64,000 nt of DNA from Pseudorhizobium banfieldiae (GTDB lineage Bacteria; Pseudomonadota; Alphaproteobacteria; Rhizobiales; Rhizobiaceae), in assembly GCF_000967425.1 (NCBI RefSeq), contig NZ_FO082820.1:1178001-1242000 (forward strand), read 5' to 3'. The notes under the pieces were generated by a model that was not told where the DNA came from, ran no database searches, and saw only the letters and a list, made by a program, of their open reading frames with translations. Positions 35,774-45,252 of this stretch are shown in pieces. Positions within the stretch are counted from its first letter, which is position 1. The number at the start of each line of letters is the position of its first letter. Made by a program: the position numbers and the translations under genes.

Positions 35774-37104
35774 CCGACGCTATCGCCGCGACGACCGGCC
35801 AGGTCAAATCCGCAGTCAGCGCCAGGACGCGCCGCCGCAAGGCAGCCGAAAACCGCTTCCGGCGCCTTGGCCTGCTTGCCGTCATCCTCGGGGTTCTGGC
35901 GCTCGTCGGACTACTGACCTCCATCCTGACAAACGGATTGTCGTCCTTCCGGCAGACCTACATCACGATGGAGATCTACCTCGACCCGGGCATACTCGAC
36001 AAGCAGGGCAATCGCGACCCTGCCGAGATCGCCAAGGTCACCACCTTCGGCTATGCGCCGCTGATCAAGGCTTCTCTCGCAAAGGCGATGGTTGACAAGG
36101 GCTTTGACAGCACGATGGAGGCGGATGCGGCCGCCGAGCTGATCTCGAAGGAGGCGCCTGCGATCCTGCGGCGCTATGTGCTTGCGGATCCTTCCCGGAT
36201 CGGCAAGACGGTCGAGTTCGACATGCTCGCATCCGGACGCATCGACGGCTACTACAAGGGCCGGGTGACGATGGCGAGTGCGAAGCTTGACCGCAACACA
36301 TCCCCGGAACAATTGCGCCTTGCCGACGAGTTGAAGCAGGCAGGAATCCTGACGACCCGCTTCAACTGGGACTTCTTCACGGCACCAGACGCGTCGGACA
36401 CGCGGCCCGAGGCGGCCGGCCTCGGGGTGGCGATTTTGGGTTCGGCCTACATGATGCTGATCGTCCTCGTCCTATCACTGCCGATCGGCGTGGCGGCTTC
36501 GATCTATCTTGAGGAATTTGCGCCGAAGAACCGCTTCACCGATCTGATCGAGGTAAACATTGCCAATCTTGCGGCCGTACCCTCGATCGTCTTTGGTATT
36601 CTGGGGCTTGCCGCCTTCATCAACTTCGTCGGGTTGCCGCAATCGGCGCCGATCGTCGGCGGGCTGGTGCTAACGCTGATGACGCTGCCGACCATCATCA
36701 TCGCCACCCGGGCTGCCCTGAAGGCAGTCCCTCCGTCGATACGCGATGCAGCTCTGGGCGTCGGCGCATCAAAGATGCAGTCTGTCTTCCACCACGTCCT
36801 GCCGCTGGCCATGCCCGGTATTCTCACCGGCACGATCATTGGCCTTGCCCAGGCGCTCGGTGAGACGGCTCCGCTGCTTCTGATCGGCATGGTCGCCTTC
36901 GTGCGGGAATATCCCGCGGCACCTCCAGAGGGCTTTTTTGATCCCTCTTCGGCTCTGCCCGTCCAGGTCTACAACTGGACGCAGCGCGGCGACCCTGCTT
37001 TTGTGGAGCGCGCATCCGGTGCGATCATCGTCTTGCTGGTATTCCTGCTCGTCATGAACCTTGTCGCAGTCATACTGCGTCGCCGCTTCGAGCGCCGGTG
37101 GTAA
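35770..37104 (+). CDS. pstA: Phosphate ABC transporter permease PstA
   Basis: A 444-aa inner-membrane permease partner of PstC. It has an extended N-terminal region with one helix ([20 protein letters not shown]) and a large soluble segment (about 65-215). The transport core (about 215-440) contains [20 protein letters not shown] and the EAA loop [20 protein letters not shown]. The long form is typical of alphaproteobacteria. Translationally coupled to pstC; pstB follows after 14 bases. Confidence 0.94.
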   Translation: MTDAIAATTGQVKSAVSARTRRRKAAENRFRRLGLLAVILGVLALVGLLTSILTNGLSSFRQTYITMEIYLDPGILDKQGNRDPAEIAKVTTFGYAPLIKASLAKAMVDKGFDSTMEADAAAELISKEAPAILRRYVLADPSRIGKTVEFDMLASGRIDGYYKGRVTMASAKLDRNTSPEQLRLADELKQAGILTTRFNWDFFTAPDASDTRPEAAGLGVAILGSAYMMLIVLVLSLPIGVAASIYLEEFAPKNRFTDLIEVNIANLAAVPSIVFGILGLAAFINFVGLPQSAPIVGGLVLTLMTLPTIIIATRAALKAVPPSIRDAALGVGASKMQSVFHHVLPLAMPGILTGTIIGLAQALGETAPLLLIGMVAFVREYPAAPPEGFFDPSSALPVQVYNWTQRGDPAFVERASGAIIVLLVFLLVMNLVAVILRRRFERRW

Positions 37105-37118
37105 TGGAGAACAGAGCG

Positions 37119-37934
<816 letters not shown>

Positions 37935-37978
37935 TCCGCGGTGGACCGCTCGCGACCAAGACACTGAGGAACTGGATC

Positions 37979-38698
37979 ATGCCATCATCCCACATCACGT
38001 CGGCATTCGACGAGGAGTTGAAATACCTGGCCCGCCGGATTTCCGAGATGGGTGGCCTTGCCGAGCAGATGTGCGGCGATGCGGTTCGCGCCTTGGTAAA
38101 TTCCGACACCGCACTTGCTCAGAAGGTGATTTCCGACGATGTGATCCTGGATCACGCGGAACGCGAGATCGGCGAGAAGGCCATCGTGACGATCGCCAAG
38201 CGCCAGCCCATGGCAGCCGACCTCCGCGAGGTAATCGGCTCGCTTCGCATCGCAGCCGACCTGGAGCGGGTAGGGGACCTCGGCAAGAACACCGCAAAGC
38301 GGGTGATTGCGGTTCAGGAGACGGGCATCCCGCGCAACCTGGCGCGCGGGATAGAGCATCTGTCGGAACTGGCGCTGGTCCAGCTCAAGGAAGTGCTCGA
38401 CGTCTATGTCACGCGCTCGGCAGAGAAGGCGGAAGCCATCCGCGAGCGCGACGAGGAAATCGACGCCATGTACACCTCGCTGTTCCGCGAGCTCCTCACC
38501 TACATGATGGAGGATCCGCGCAACATCACGAGCTGCACCCATCTGCTCTTCTGCGCCAAGAACATCGAGCGCATCGGCGACCATGCAACGAACATCGCCG
38601 AGACGATCTACTACATGGCGACCGGATCGCAGCCGGAGGGTGAGCGTCCGAAGGACGATCGCTCCAACACGCTGAGCGCCGTCCTGAGCGACGACTAG
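37979..38698 (+). CDS. phoU: Phosphate transport regulator PhoU
   Basis: A 239-aa protein of two three-helix bundles with the metal-binding E(D)xxxD motifs in each repeat (LIRIAADLERVGDLGKNTAK-like in the first, CAKNIERIGDHATNIAETIY in the second). PhoU keeps the Pho response off when phosphate is plentiful by joining PstB and PhoR. It follows pstB by 44 bases and precedes phoB. Confidence 0.95.
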   Translation: MPSSHITSAFDEELKYLARRISEMGGLAEQMCGDAVRALVNSDTALAQKVISDDVILDHAEREIGEKAIVTIAKRQPMAADLREVIGSLRIAADLERVGDLGKNTAKRVIAVQETGIPRNLARGIEHLSELALVQLKEVLDVYVTRSAEKAEAIRERDEEIDAMYTSLFRELLTYMMEDPRNITSCTHLLFCAKNIERIGDHATNIAETIYYMATGSQPEGERPKDDRSNTLSAVLSDD

Positions 38699-38715
38699 GA
38701 TCGCGGAGCCTTTCC

Positions 38716-39399
38716 ATGCAGCCAAAGATCACCGTCGTAGAGGACGAGGAGGCCCTCAGCGTCCTTCTCCGCTACAACCTCGAGGCCGAAGGCTACGAGG
38801 TTGAAACCATCGTCAAGGGGGACGAGGCGGAGCTGCGCCTCCAGGAGCGCGTTCCGGACCTCCTCATTCTTGACTGGATGCTGCCCGGCGTATCCGGGAT
38901 CGAGCTTTGCCGTCGCCTGCGCCAGCGCCGCGAGACCGAGCGCCTGCCGATCATCATGCTGACGGCGCGCGGTGAGGAGAGCGAGCGGGTTCGCGGCCTG
39001 TCGACCGGCGCCGACGACTATGTGGTCAAACCGTTCTCGACGCCCGAACTGATGGCTCGCGTCAGGGCCATGCTCCGGCGCGCCAAGCCCGAGGTATTGT
39101 CGACCGTGCTCCGTTGCGGCGACATCGAGCTCGACCGGGAAACCCACCGCGTTCACCGCAAGAGCCGGGAAGTGCGGTTGGGGCCGACCGAATTCCGCTT
39201 GCTGGAATTCCTGATGTCGGCGCCGGGGCGCGTCTACTCTCGGGCGCAGCTGCTCGATGGCGTCTGGGGCCATGACATCTATGTCGACGAGCGTACGGTG
39301 GACGTCCATGTCGGCCGTCTGCGCAAGGCCCTGAACTTCTCCAACATGCCCGACGTGATCCGCACGGTCCGTGGCGCCGGCTATTCCCTGGAAGGCTAG
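38716..39399 (+). CDS. phoB: Phosphate regulon response regulator PhoB
   Basis: A 227-aa OmpR-class regulator. The receiver domain (1-120) has the phosphoacceptor Asp53 in LLILDWMLPG, Thr in ITLTARG-type text (here IIMLTARGEESERVRG) and the Lys in DYVVKPF. The winged-helix output domain (about 130-225) has LDRETHRVHRKSREVRLGPT and DERTVDVHVGRLRKAL. It binds Pho boxes such as the one at 33136. Its kinase PhoR is not in the visible operon. A terminator follows. Confidence 0.96.
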   Translation: MQPKITVVEDEEALSVLLRYNLEAEGYEVETIVKGDEAELRLQERVPDLLILDWMLPGVSGIELCRRLRQRRETERLPIIMLTARGEESERVRGLSTGADDYVVKPFSTPELMARVRAMLRRAKPEVLSTVLRCGDIELDRETHRVHRKSREVRLGPTEFRLLEFLMSAPGRVYSRAQLLDGVWGHDIYVDERTVDVHVGRLRKALNFSNMPDVIRTVRGAGYSLEG

Positions 39400-39430
39400 A
39401 CGCCCGGCATCCCGGAGCCATTCCAAGAAC

Positions 39431-39467
39431 GAAGAGCAGCGGCCCCCCAGCGCGGCTGCTCTTCTCG
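39431..39467 (+). terminator. Terminator of the pst-phoB operon
   Basis: GAAGAGCAGC pairs with GCTGCTCTTC around a 14-base GC-rich loop, followed by TCGTTT, 31 bases after the phoB stop. Confidence 0.75.
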
Positions 39468-39617
39468 TTTCTGGATGGCGCCGGCGTGTCGAGTTGGGGG
39501 GTGATGGCCGGGGACAGGAGGGCAAGAAAAGAGCTGCGGCCATTCCCGGCGCGACTCTCTAATTTCATGGACCGAAGCCGGACGGAGGCTCGGATCGCTC
39601 GCTCGCAAAGGCCTCCG

Positions 39618-41117
39618 TCACCTTTCCCTGCCGATCAGCCGGGACCGCAATGCGTTCGATATGCCGTCGAAGAGGAAGATGACGATGAGGATGAGCAGCA
39701 CCATGTAGGCGACGTTCTCCCAGTCGGAATTGGTGCGCATCGCCTCCCACAGCTTGAGGCCGATGCCGCCGGCTCCCACCGCACCGATGATCGTCGCGGA
39801 TCGGGTATTGGATTCCCAGAAGTAGAGCGCCTGGGAGGCAAAGACCGGCATGACCTGCGGCAGGACGCCGTAGCGCTGGACGGTGACCGGCGGTGCGCCG
39901 ACCGAGCGGACGCCTTCGCGCTGTTTGTCGTCAATGTTCTCCAGCGCCTCGGCATAGAGCTTGCCGAGCGTTCCAGTGTCGGTGAAGAAGATGGCAGAGA
40001 TGCCGGCGAGCGGCCCCGGGCCGAAGGCACGTGTGAAGAACAGCGCCCAGATCAGCATGTCAACCGAACGGAGGAAGTCGAACAGGCGCTTCGTCAGCTG
40101 GTTCCCCGGCCGGTTGCGGAAGATGTTGCGGGCGGCGATGAAGGAGAGGGGGAAGGCGACGATCATGGCGAACAACGTGCCGATGAAGGCCATGACGATG
40201 GTCTGCAGGAGCTTCGTCCAGACGTCGAGATGCTGCCAGGACGGGTTGTAGAGGATGTCGCTCCAGGCGAGCGACACGTTCGACCGAGCCGGGTCGATCC
40301 GCTCGCCGGTAAAGATCAGCGAGACAACCTCGCCCGACGACTTGCCGAAGAAGGCGGAATCCGTATCGAAGAGGAAGTTCTCCCAGCCGAGGAAGCGCTT
40401 GCGGATGCGAACGCGGTCGTCGCTGACGTCGACCCAGCCGGAGAAGCCGAAAAATGCCGTCACCCGACCGCCAATCGATCGCTGTTCCACCCATTCCGGA
40501 AGCGGCCCCTGGACGTGGACTTCCTCTGCGTCCCGATCGAGCAGCAGCGTCACCGTTTCGGCGCCGCGCGTGAGGACGACACGGTCCGGCTGGACATCAA
40601 TGGTGTGGGAGGAGCCCATGCGGACGACGGCCTCGGTCACGATCTCCTCGGTTCGTGTCTCGACAGTAGGCGCCGCCGGTGCGGCCGGCTGCTGGGCCGG
40701 TGCGGGCGCCATGAAGCTGAAGCTCGATGTGGCCTGGCCCGATTGGGAGGAAGCAGCGGCCGGTGTCTCGACCCTGCGCGTCACCGTCTCGCGTTTCGCC
40801 TCGAGCCAGTCCGGATTGGGGTTCGGGCCAATCGGATCGAAGCGCGGATAGTTGATCTGCATGGATCCGTCGGAGGCGATGTCGATGTCGGGCCGGATTT
40901 CGTAGGAGACCCAGTCGGCGAGGAAGTTTCCTGCAAGGCCCCAGTTCGCGCCGCCGACCACCTTGCCGACAGCGAAGAACCACAAGGCGAAGATGAAGTA
41001 GAGAATGGCCGCCGATGCGATGATCGGGATGCGGAAGCGCTGCCAGATAGAGCGGTGCAGGAGCTCGGGATGGCGCGCCGCCAACGCGTCCATTTCGGCT
41101 GTGTTGAGAACGGTCAT
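39618..41117 (-). CDS. phnE: Phosphonate/phosphate ABC transporter permease PhnE-type, long form (499 aa)
   Basis: An inner-membrane permease of the PhnE family. One membrane helix (about 28-50, IPIIASAAILYFIFALWFFA) is followed by a long soluble insert (about 75-275) with a Pro/Ala-rich linker (FMAPAPAQQPAAPAAPTVET). The transport core (about 285-490) then has WTKLLQTIVMAFIGTLFAMI, EALENIDDKQREGVRSVGAP (EAA-type loop) and GAVGAGGIGLKLWEAMRTNS. Usual PhnE proteins are about 260-320 residues, so the insert is unusual. It follows phnE1 by 11 bases and is the last gene of phnC-D-E-E. Confidence 0.88.
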   Translation of the reverse strand: MTVLNTAEMDALAARHPELLHRSIWQRFRIPIIASAAILYFIFALWFFAVGKVVGGANWGLAGNFLADWVSYEIRPDIDIASDGSMQINYPRFDPIGPNPNPDWLEAKRETVTRRVETPAAASSQSGQATSSFSFMAPAPAQQPAAPAAPTVETRTEEIVTEAVVRMGSSHTIDVQPDRVVLTRGAETVTLLLDRDAEEVHVQGPLPEWVEQRSIGGRVTAFFGFSGWVDVSDDRVRIRKRFLGWENFLFDTDSAFFGKSSGEVVSLIFTGERIDPARSNVSLAWSDILYNPSWQHLDVWTKLLQTIVMAFIGTLFAMIVAFPLSFIAARNIFRNRPGNQLTKRLFDFLRSVDMLIWALFFTRAFGPGPLAGISAIFFTDTGTLGKLYAEALENIDDKQREGVRSVGAPPVTVQRYGVLPQVMPVFASQALYFWESNTRSATIIGAVGAGGIGLKLWEAMRTNSDWENVAYMVLLILIVIFLFDGISNALRSRLIGRER

Positions 41118-41128
41118 GGCAGCCTCTC

Positions 41129-42088
41129 TCAGATTGTCTGGAATGCCTGGTCGCCGACCAGCCTGCGACGCAGCCATGCGGAAAACTGGTCTACGGCGAT
41201 GATGGTCAGGAGAAGGAGCAGGACGATCGCCAGGGTCTTGGCTTCATGCCCCTGGCCGATGGAAAGGCGCAGCAGCTCACCGATGCCGCCGCCACCGACC
41301 GCACCGATGATGGTGGAGGCCCGCACGTTGATCTCCAGGCGCAGCAGGAAATAGCTCATGAAGTTCGGCATGACCTGCGGCACCATCCCAAACCAGGACC
41401 GCTCCAGCCAGTTGGCGCCAACGGCCTTCAGACCCTCGTCCGGCTTCATGTCGGCGTTCTCGATCACCTCGAAGAACATTTTTCCGAGGGCGCCGATCGT
41501 GTGGATGGAGACAGCGATAAGTGCCGGAACTGGCCCGAGCGAGAAAATTGCCAGAAAGAAGCCCGCAATGACGACTTCCGGGAAAGCTCGAAGCAGTTCC
41601 ATCAGCCGACGAATTGGCCCTCGTATCCACGGGTTTGGCGTCATGTTCTTTGCCGCAAGGAAGGACAGCATGAAGCCGAAGATCAAGCCGATGCCTGTGG
41701 CTGCAATCGCGATGTTCAGTGTCACGAGCATCTGATGAACGTATTCCGGCAGGTAGATGCTCTCCGTCAGGTAGAGCCGGCCCTCGGGATAGTTGTACTT
41801 CAGGCTTCCGTCTTCATAAGGAGAGGGCAGGTCGAACAGGGCGCGCCAGATCTCCCAGCCGTCCCTCGGGATGAGGTCGCCGATGAAGTCGAAGAGATGT
41901 GGCAGGCGATCGAAGAACTTGCCGGCGTTGGTTTCGTTGGCGAACCATAGCGAGCCGGATACGGCGAGGAGCAGCAGTATGCCGGAGGCGACGGTATAGA
42001 AACGGCGCTGGCCTGCGAGCTGCTGCCAGTGGCGCTCCACGAGAACGCCGCTGTCGCTGAGTGTCGGCCTCATGACGGAAGTCGGCAT
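41129..42088 (-). CDS. phnE: Phosphonate/phosphate ABC transporter permease PhnE-type (319 aa)
   Basis: An inner-membrane permease with about six helices. VSGSLWFANETNAGKFFDRL follows the first helix; the core holds YVHQMLVTLNIAIAATGIGL, the coupling loop EVIENADMKPDEGLKAVGAN and SVIIGAVGGGGIGELL-like text (here STIIGAVGGGGIGELLRLSI). The pairing with a second PhnE gene and upstream phnD/phnC matches the phoCDET phosphate/phosphonate system of Sinorhizobium. Start could be ATG 42088 or 42073. Confidence 0.9.
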   Translation of the reverse strand: MPTSVMRPTLSDSGVLVERHWQQLAGQRRFYTVASGILLLLAVSGSLWFANETNAGKFFDRLPHLFDFIGDLIPRDGWEIWRALFDLPSPYEDGSLKYNYPEGRLYLTESIYLPEYVHQMLVTLNIAIAATGIGLIFGFMLSFLAAKNMTPNPWIRGPIRRLMELLRAFPEVVIAGFFLAIFSLGPVPALIAVSIHTIGALGKMFFEVIENADMKPDEGLKAVGANWLERSWFGMVPQVMPNFMSYFLLRLEINVRASTIIGAVGGGGIGELLRLSIGQGHEAKTLAIVLLLLLTIIAVDQFSAWLRRRLVGDQAFQTI

Positions 42089-42165
42089 CACGCTTTCCTG
42101 ACTATTGTGGAGGTAGGGGAAGGCCGCCGAACTCAAAGTTCAGCGGCCTCGGTATGGTCTGCGGA

Positions 42166-43074
42166 TCAGCCGCCGATGGTCGCCCTGCGGGCATCGATGA
42201 TCGGCTTGTAGAAGTCGACGCTGACTTCCGCGAAGCCCGTGAAATCGCCGCCCTGGATGGCGGAGAAGCAGGCAGGATCGCTCTTCGGCAGAGCCATCAT
42301 GAAGTCCTTGAACTTCGCCTTCATGTCATCGTTCATTGAGCTGCGGACGACGACCGGGCCGTTCGGGATCAGCGGCGACTTCCACAGTTCGACGAGGTCG
42401 TCCATGTTGAGGATGCCCTTGTCGACCATCTTGCGAAGGTTGCCGGACGTATAGCCATCCTTGAAGTCGCCGACGCCCGAGCCGAAGGTTGTCCCGGCAT
42501 CGAAAGTGCCCTTCAGCACTTCGAGGACGAGATTTTCGTGGCCGCCGCCGAAACCGGTCTCGGCAACCACTTCCTTTACCGGCTTTCCGCCGAGGGCTTC
42601 GGGCAGGGTAACGGTGGGGATCAGGAACCCGGAGGTGGAGTCCGGATCCGCAAAACCAAGCTTCTTCCCCTGGATGTCCTCAACCTTGGTCATGCCGGAA
42701 TCCTTCCGTGCGACCATGATCGAGTGGTAGCCCATCGAGCCGTCGGTCTGCACTGTCGTGAGGATCGGCTCGACGGCTTCCGGGTTCTCCAGGTAGATCT
42801 TCGCGTAGCCCGAGGCCCCGAGTTCTGCGTAGTCGAGCGTGCCGCCGAGAAGACCCTGGATCGTGCCGTCATAGTCTGCGGCGGGGAACAGCGATACCTT
42901 TTCCACACCGATGGCGGCAGGCAGCTTGTCCACCATGCACTGGAAGTTGCGCAGGCGGTCGGCCTCGTTCTCACCGCCGATGATGCCGATACGGAATTCC
43001 TTCAGGTCCTCGGCCATGGCATGGCCGCTAAGAGCGGCGATGGCCGCGGTGGCGAGCAGAATTTTCTTCAGCAT
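42166..43074 (-). CDS. phnD: Phosphonate/phosphate ABC transporter substrate-binding protein
   Basis: A 302-aa periplasmic binding protein. The signal peptide MLKKILLATAAIAALSGHAM-A is followed by EFRIGIIGGENEADRLRNFQ, the PhnD opening, YAELGASGYAKIYLENPEAV and KKLGFADPDSTSGFLIPTVT, whose Ser/Thr loop binds the phosphonate or phosphate. In S. meliloti the homologue PhoD also binds orthophosphate. Expected to feed the two PhnE permeases encoded next. AGGAG precedes the ATG. Confidence 0.93.
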   Translation of the reverse strand: MLKKILLATAAIAALSGHAMAEDLKEFRIGIIGGENEADRLRNFQCMVDKLPAAIGVEKVSLFPAADYDGTIQGLLGGTLDYAELGASGYAKIYLENPEAVEPILTTVQTDGSMGYHSIMVARKDSGMTKVEDIQGKKLGFADPDSTSGFLIPTVTLPEALGGKPVKEVVAETGFGGGHENLVLEVLKGTFDAGTTFGSGVGDFKDGYTSGNLRKMVDKGILNMDDLVELWKSPLIPNGPVVVRSSMNDDMKAKFKDFMMALPKSDPACFSAIQGGDFTGFAEVSVDFYKPIIDARRATIGG

Positions 43075-43155
43075 GGAATTTCTCCTGTCTTGTCCGGTCC
43101 CCCGGAGCGTCGTTGCATGAAGTGCCCTTGACGCGGGCGTTACGATCGGGGCGGG

Positions 43156-44004
43156 TCAGGCGCTGGCGGCAGCCAGGGCACCGATGCCTTCGGATGGTCG
43201 GGCGGCGGCTGCGGCGGCCGCAGGAATGTTGATGCTGGTGGACGTCATCGTCTCATCGATGCCGGCACCGTGCCGATCAGAACCGTAGATTTCCTGGACA
43301 GCATCCGCCGTCAGTTCGTGCGGAGCGCCGTCAAAGACCACGCGTCCGCCGGCCATTCCGATGATGCGCTCGCAATAGGCCCGGGCCGTATCGAGCGTGT
43401 GGAGGTTGGTGATGACGGTGATGCCCTCGCGCTCGTTGATGTCGCGCAGCGCGTCCATGACGATCTTCGCGTTGAGCGGGTCGAGCGAGGCGATGGGTTC
43501 GTCGGCGAGGACCAGCCGTGGGGCTTGCATCAGCGCGCGGGCGATCGCGACGCGTTGCTGCTGGCCGCCGGACAGTGTGCCGGCCCGCTGCAGCGCAGTC
43601 TGTTCGACCCCAAGCCGTTCCAGGGCGGCGATCGCCATGATGCGCTCTTCGCGGGTGAAGAGGTTGAGCACGCTCATGGCCGTGGAGCGGTGGTTGAGCC
43701 GTCCGAGCAGGACATTGGTCAGGACGTCGAGCCGCGGCACGAGATTGAACTGCTGGAAGATCATCGCGCAGTCGCGCTGCCAGCGGCGAAGCTCGGTTCC
43801 CCGGAGGGCGGAGACTTCCAGCTCGCCGAAGTGGATTGTACCGGATGAAGCGTCGGTGAGCCTGTTCATCATCCGCAGCAGGGTGGACTTTCCTGCACCC
43901 GAGCGGCCGATGATCCCGACCATCTGGCCCTGCGGAATGTCCAGGGTGACGGCATCAACGGCCGTGCGGGTGCCAAATATCCGAGTGAGGTTCGTCAGTC
44001 GCAT
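43156..44004 (-). CDS. phnC: Phosphonate/phosphate ABC transporter ATP-binding protein
   Basis: A 282-aa ABC ATPase with Walker [22 protein letters not shown]-loop [20 protein letters not shown], signature [20 protein letters not shown], Walker [18 protein letters not shown] and the PhnC-typical [20 protein letters not shown] at the end of the domain. A C-terminal Ala-rich tail of about 30 residues ([11 protein letters not shown]) is extra. It is first in the operon, 81 bases before phnD, and sits behind a weak possible Pho box. Confidence 0.94.
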   Translation of the reverse strand: MRLTNLTRIFGTRTAVDAVTLDIPQGQMVGIIGRSGAGKSTLLRMMNRLTDASSGTIHFGELEVSALRGTELRRWQRDCAMIFQQFNLVPRLDVLTNVLLGRLNHRSTAMSVLNLFTREERIMAIAALERLGVEQTALQRAGTLSGGQQQRVAIARALMQAPRLVLADEPIASLDPLNAKIVMDALRDINEREGITVITNLHTLDTARAYCERIIGMAGGRVVFDGAPHELTADAVQEIYGSDRHGAGIDETMTSTSINIPAAAAAAARPSEGIGALAAASA

Positions 44005-44046
44005 CCTGTGCCCCCTGTTCTAGCTGAGGGGTCACTAGCCGCGCTT

Positions 44047-44065
44047 CATGAAGTGCTCATGTCAC
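44047..44065 (-). promoter_or_regulatory. Weak possible Pho box of the phn operon
   Basis: On the minus strand GTGACATGAGCACTTCATG resembles the repeat CTGTCAT-N4-CTGTCAT at about 11 of 18 positions with correct 11-base spacing, 43 bases before the phnC start. Suggestive only. Confidence 0.3.
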
Positions 44066-44094
44066 GTTGATGTAGGTTTTGTGAAAAAGACTAA

Positions 44095-44133
44095 AGAGGC
44101 CGCGGCGGTCCCGGTGGGACGTCCGCGGCCTCT
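44095..44133 (-). terminator. Terminator of the small secreted-protein gene
   Basis: An 11-bp stem AGAGGCCGCGG / CCGCGGCCTCT with an inner GTCCC/GGGAC helix. Reading on the minus strand it is followed by TTTAGTCTTTTT. It lies 38 bases after the stop at 44172 and upstream of the phnC start. Confidence 0.8.
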
Positions 44134-44171
44134 GGCGTTGTAGATAGATCGAGTCGAGGTATGTGGCTCTC

Positions 44172-44513
44172 TCAGAGCTCCGGGCAGCCGCGCTCGTTGG
44201 CGAAGACCATCCGCTCGGGACCGCGACGCGTCATGCCCTGGACGGTGAGCGTCCGTCGGGTGATCCTCGTCACTTCGGCACGGCGCAAGCCGGCATCGCG
44301 AGCGATGGAGAGGGCGAGGCGCGGGCTGCATTCGTCGAAGCGCCGGTCGCGATCGCGATCCCGATCCAGATCTCGGTCCCGGATGACGGGCCGTACACCG
44401 TCGGGTCCGATCCGCAATTCCAGATCCTGCGCAGAGGCAATCTGCGCGGCGGTAGTGACGCCACCGAATGTCAGAGCGAGGGCAACGCCCATATTGGCAA
44501 GGGTCTTAAGCAT
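44172..44513 (-). CDS. Small secreted protein with RD-rich tract, 113 aa
   Basis: A signal peptide MLKTLANMGVALALTFGGVT followed by TAAQIASAQ, then LELRIGPDGVRPVIRDRDLD and an Arg-Asp repeat tract (RDRDRDRR, about 45-58). The C-terminal part resembles a BON/PepSY-like small domain (CSPRLALSIARDAGLRRAEV then RTLTVQGMTRRGP) with two cysteines near its ends. Common in Rhizobiaceae as a hypothetical periplasmic protein; function unknown. GGAGAAAC precedes the ATG. Confidence 0.7.
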   Translation of the reverse strand: MLKTLANMGVALALTFGGVTTAAQIASAQDLELRIGPDGVRPVIRDRDLDRDRDRDRRFDECSPRLALSIARDAGLRRAEVTRITRRTLTVQGMTRRGPERMVFANERGCPEL

Positions 44514-44646
44514 TTGTTTCTCCGCTGGCGAGGGGCCGCCGTTGATGACGCCCCCAACGCGATTGTGAACGATAGGTTCCGTGCATCTGCAAGGGTAATT
44601 GTGAGGAATGGCTATGGCAGGCGAAGGGATGGGTCCCATCCCGTTT

Positions 44647-44835
44647 TCAGCGAAACCGGGGCGTCCGCGAAGCGTTCATGAGCAGTTCCTGCTCGGAAGC
44701 GAAGGGACCGAGGAGCTTCAGCAGACGTGCTTCCTCTGTCCGGTCAAGACGGTAGCGTTTTGCAAATTCGCTCACACTCCACACCTTGCGGAGACCCTTC
44801 TGTTCGAACTGCTCCAAGTCGATCCGCTCACTCAT
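44647..44835 (-). CDS. Small hypothetical protein, 62 aa
   Basis: MSERIDLEQFEQKGLRKVWS then VSEFAKRYRLDRTEEARLLK and LLGPFASEQELLMNASR. It has a helix-turn-helix-like pattern (VSEFAKRYRLDRTEEARLL) that could bind DNA or a protein partner, but I recognise no family. Codon use matches neighbours and a G-rich segment precedes the ATG. Hypothetical. Confidence 0.55.
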   Translation of the reverse strand: MSERIDLEQFEQKGLRKVWSVSEFAKRYRLDRTEEARLLKLLGPFASEQELLMNASRTPRFR

Positions 44836-44930
44836 CTCAACCCCCAGAACGCGACATTTCGCCTGTAACGCGGGGTCGGGCAGGAAGTTCCGGAAGAAGA
44901 TGAAGAAAAAGACGTGGGCGTGGAGTAGCG

Positions 44931-45221
44931 CTAGCCGTCGTTGGCGGAACTCAGGTTCTGGGGACGGATGCCCTCATCTGTCGCGCGCTGGCGCAACCGG
45001 ACCCCCGGTCCGGCGCCGGGATTGTCCTCGCCGGCCGCAAGAAAGACGACACCCTTGGCCTCAAGAGTGAGTCGAAGTCGTTCGACGACCGCCGGATCGA
45101 CCGCCGTCGATGTCTCTGCCTCGTTGAGCGCCTCCACGGAAAGCCCGGTTGCGGCGGCCAGGTCTTCTATCGAGAGGCCGGCGATGGCGCGACCGGCGCG
45201 AATTTGTGTTCCTGTCAGCAT
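44931..45221 (-). CDS. XRE-family helix-turn-helix regulator, 96 aa
   Basis: A single HTH_3 domain: MLTGTQIRAGRAIAGLSIED then LAAATGLSVEALNEAETSTA and ERLRLTLEAKGVVFLAAGED. The helix 2-turn-helix 3 motif 'LAAATGLSVEALNEAE' is clear. An acidic, Gly/Pro-rich C-terminal tail follows. A small DNA-binding repressor or phage-like regulator is likely; the target is unknown. Start at 45221 chosen because it begins the HTH fold; the longer frame upstream runs into the preceding gene. Confidence 0.8.
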   Translation of the reverse strand: MLTGTQIRAGRAIAGLSIEDLAAATGLSVEALNEAETSTAVDPAVVERLRLTLEAKGVVFLAAGEDNPGAGPGVRLRQRATDEGIRPQNLSSANDG

Positions 45222-45252
45222 GGCTGGAAATCTGGTGCGGCCGCCGGGCAAG

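Noticed and set aside
39486..41354. A 622-codon plus-strand open frame antisense to the phnE genes
   Set aside because: It is the shadow of the long PhnE gene; its protein has no domain and skewed composition (Asp, Arg, Gly, His).
44340..44400. Tandem GATCGC/GATCCC-like short repeats as a CRISPR or microsatellite
   Set aside because: They encode the RDRD tract of a secreted protein in frame; unit length and spacing do not fit CRISPR.
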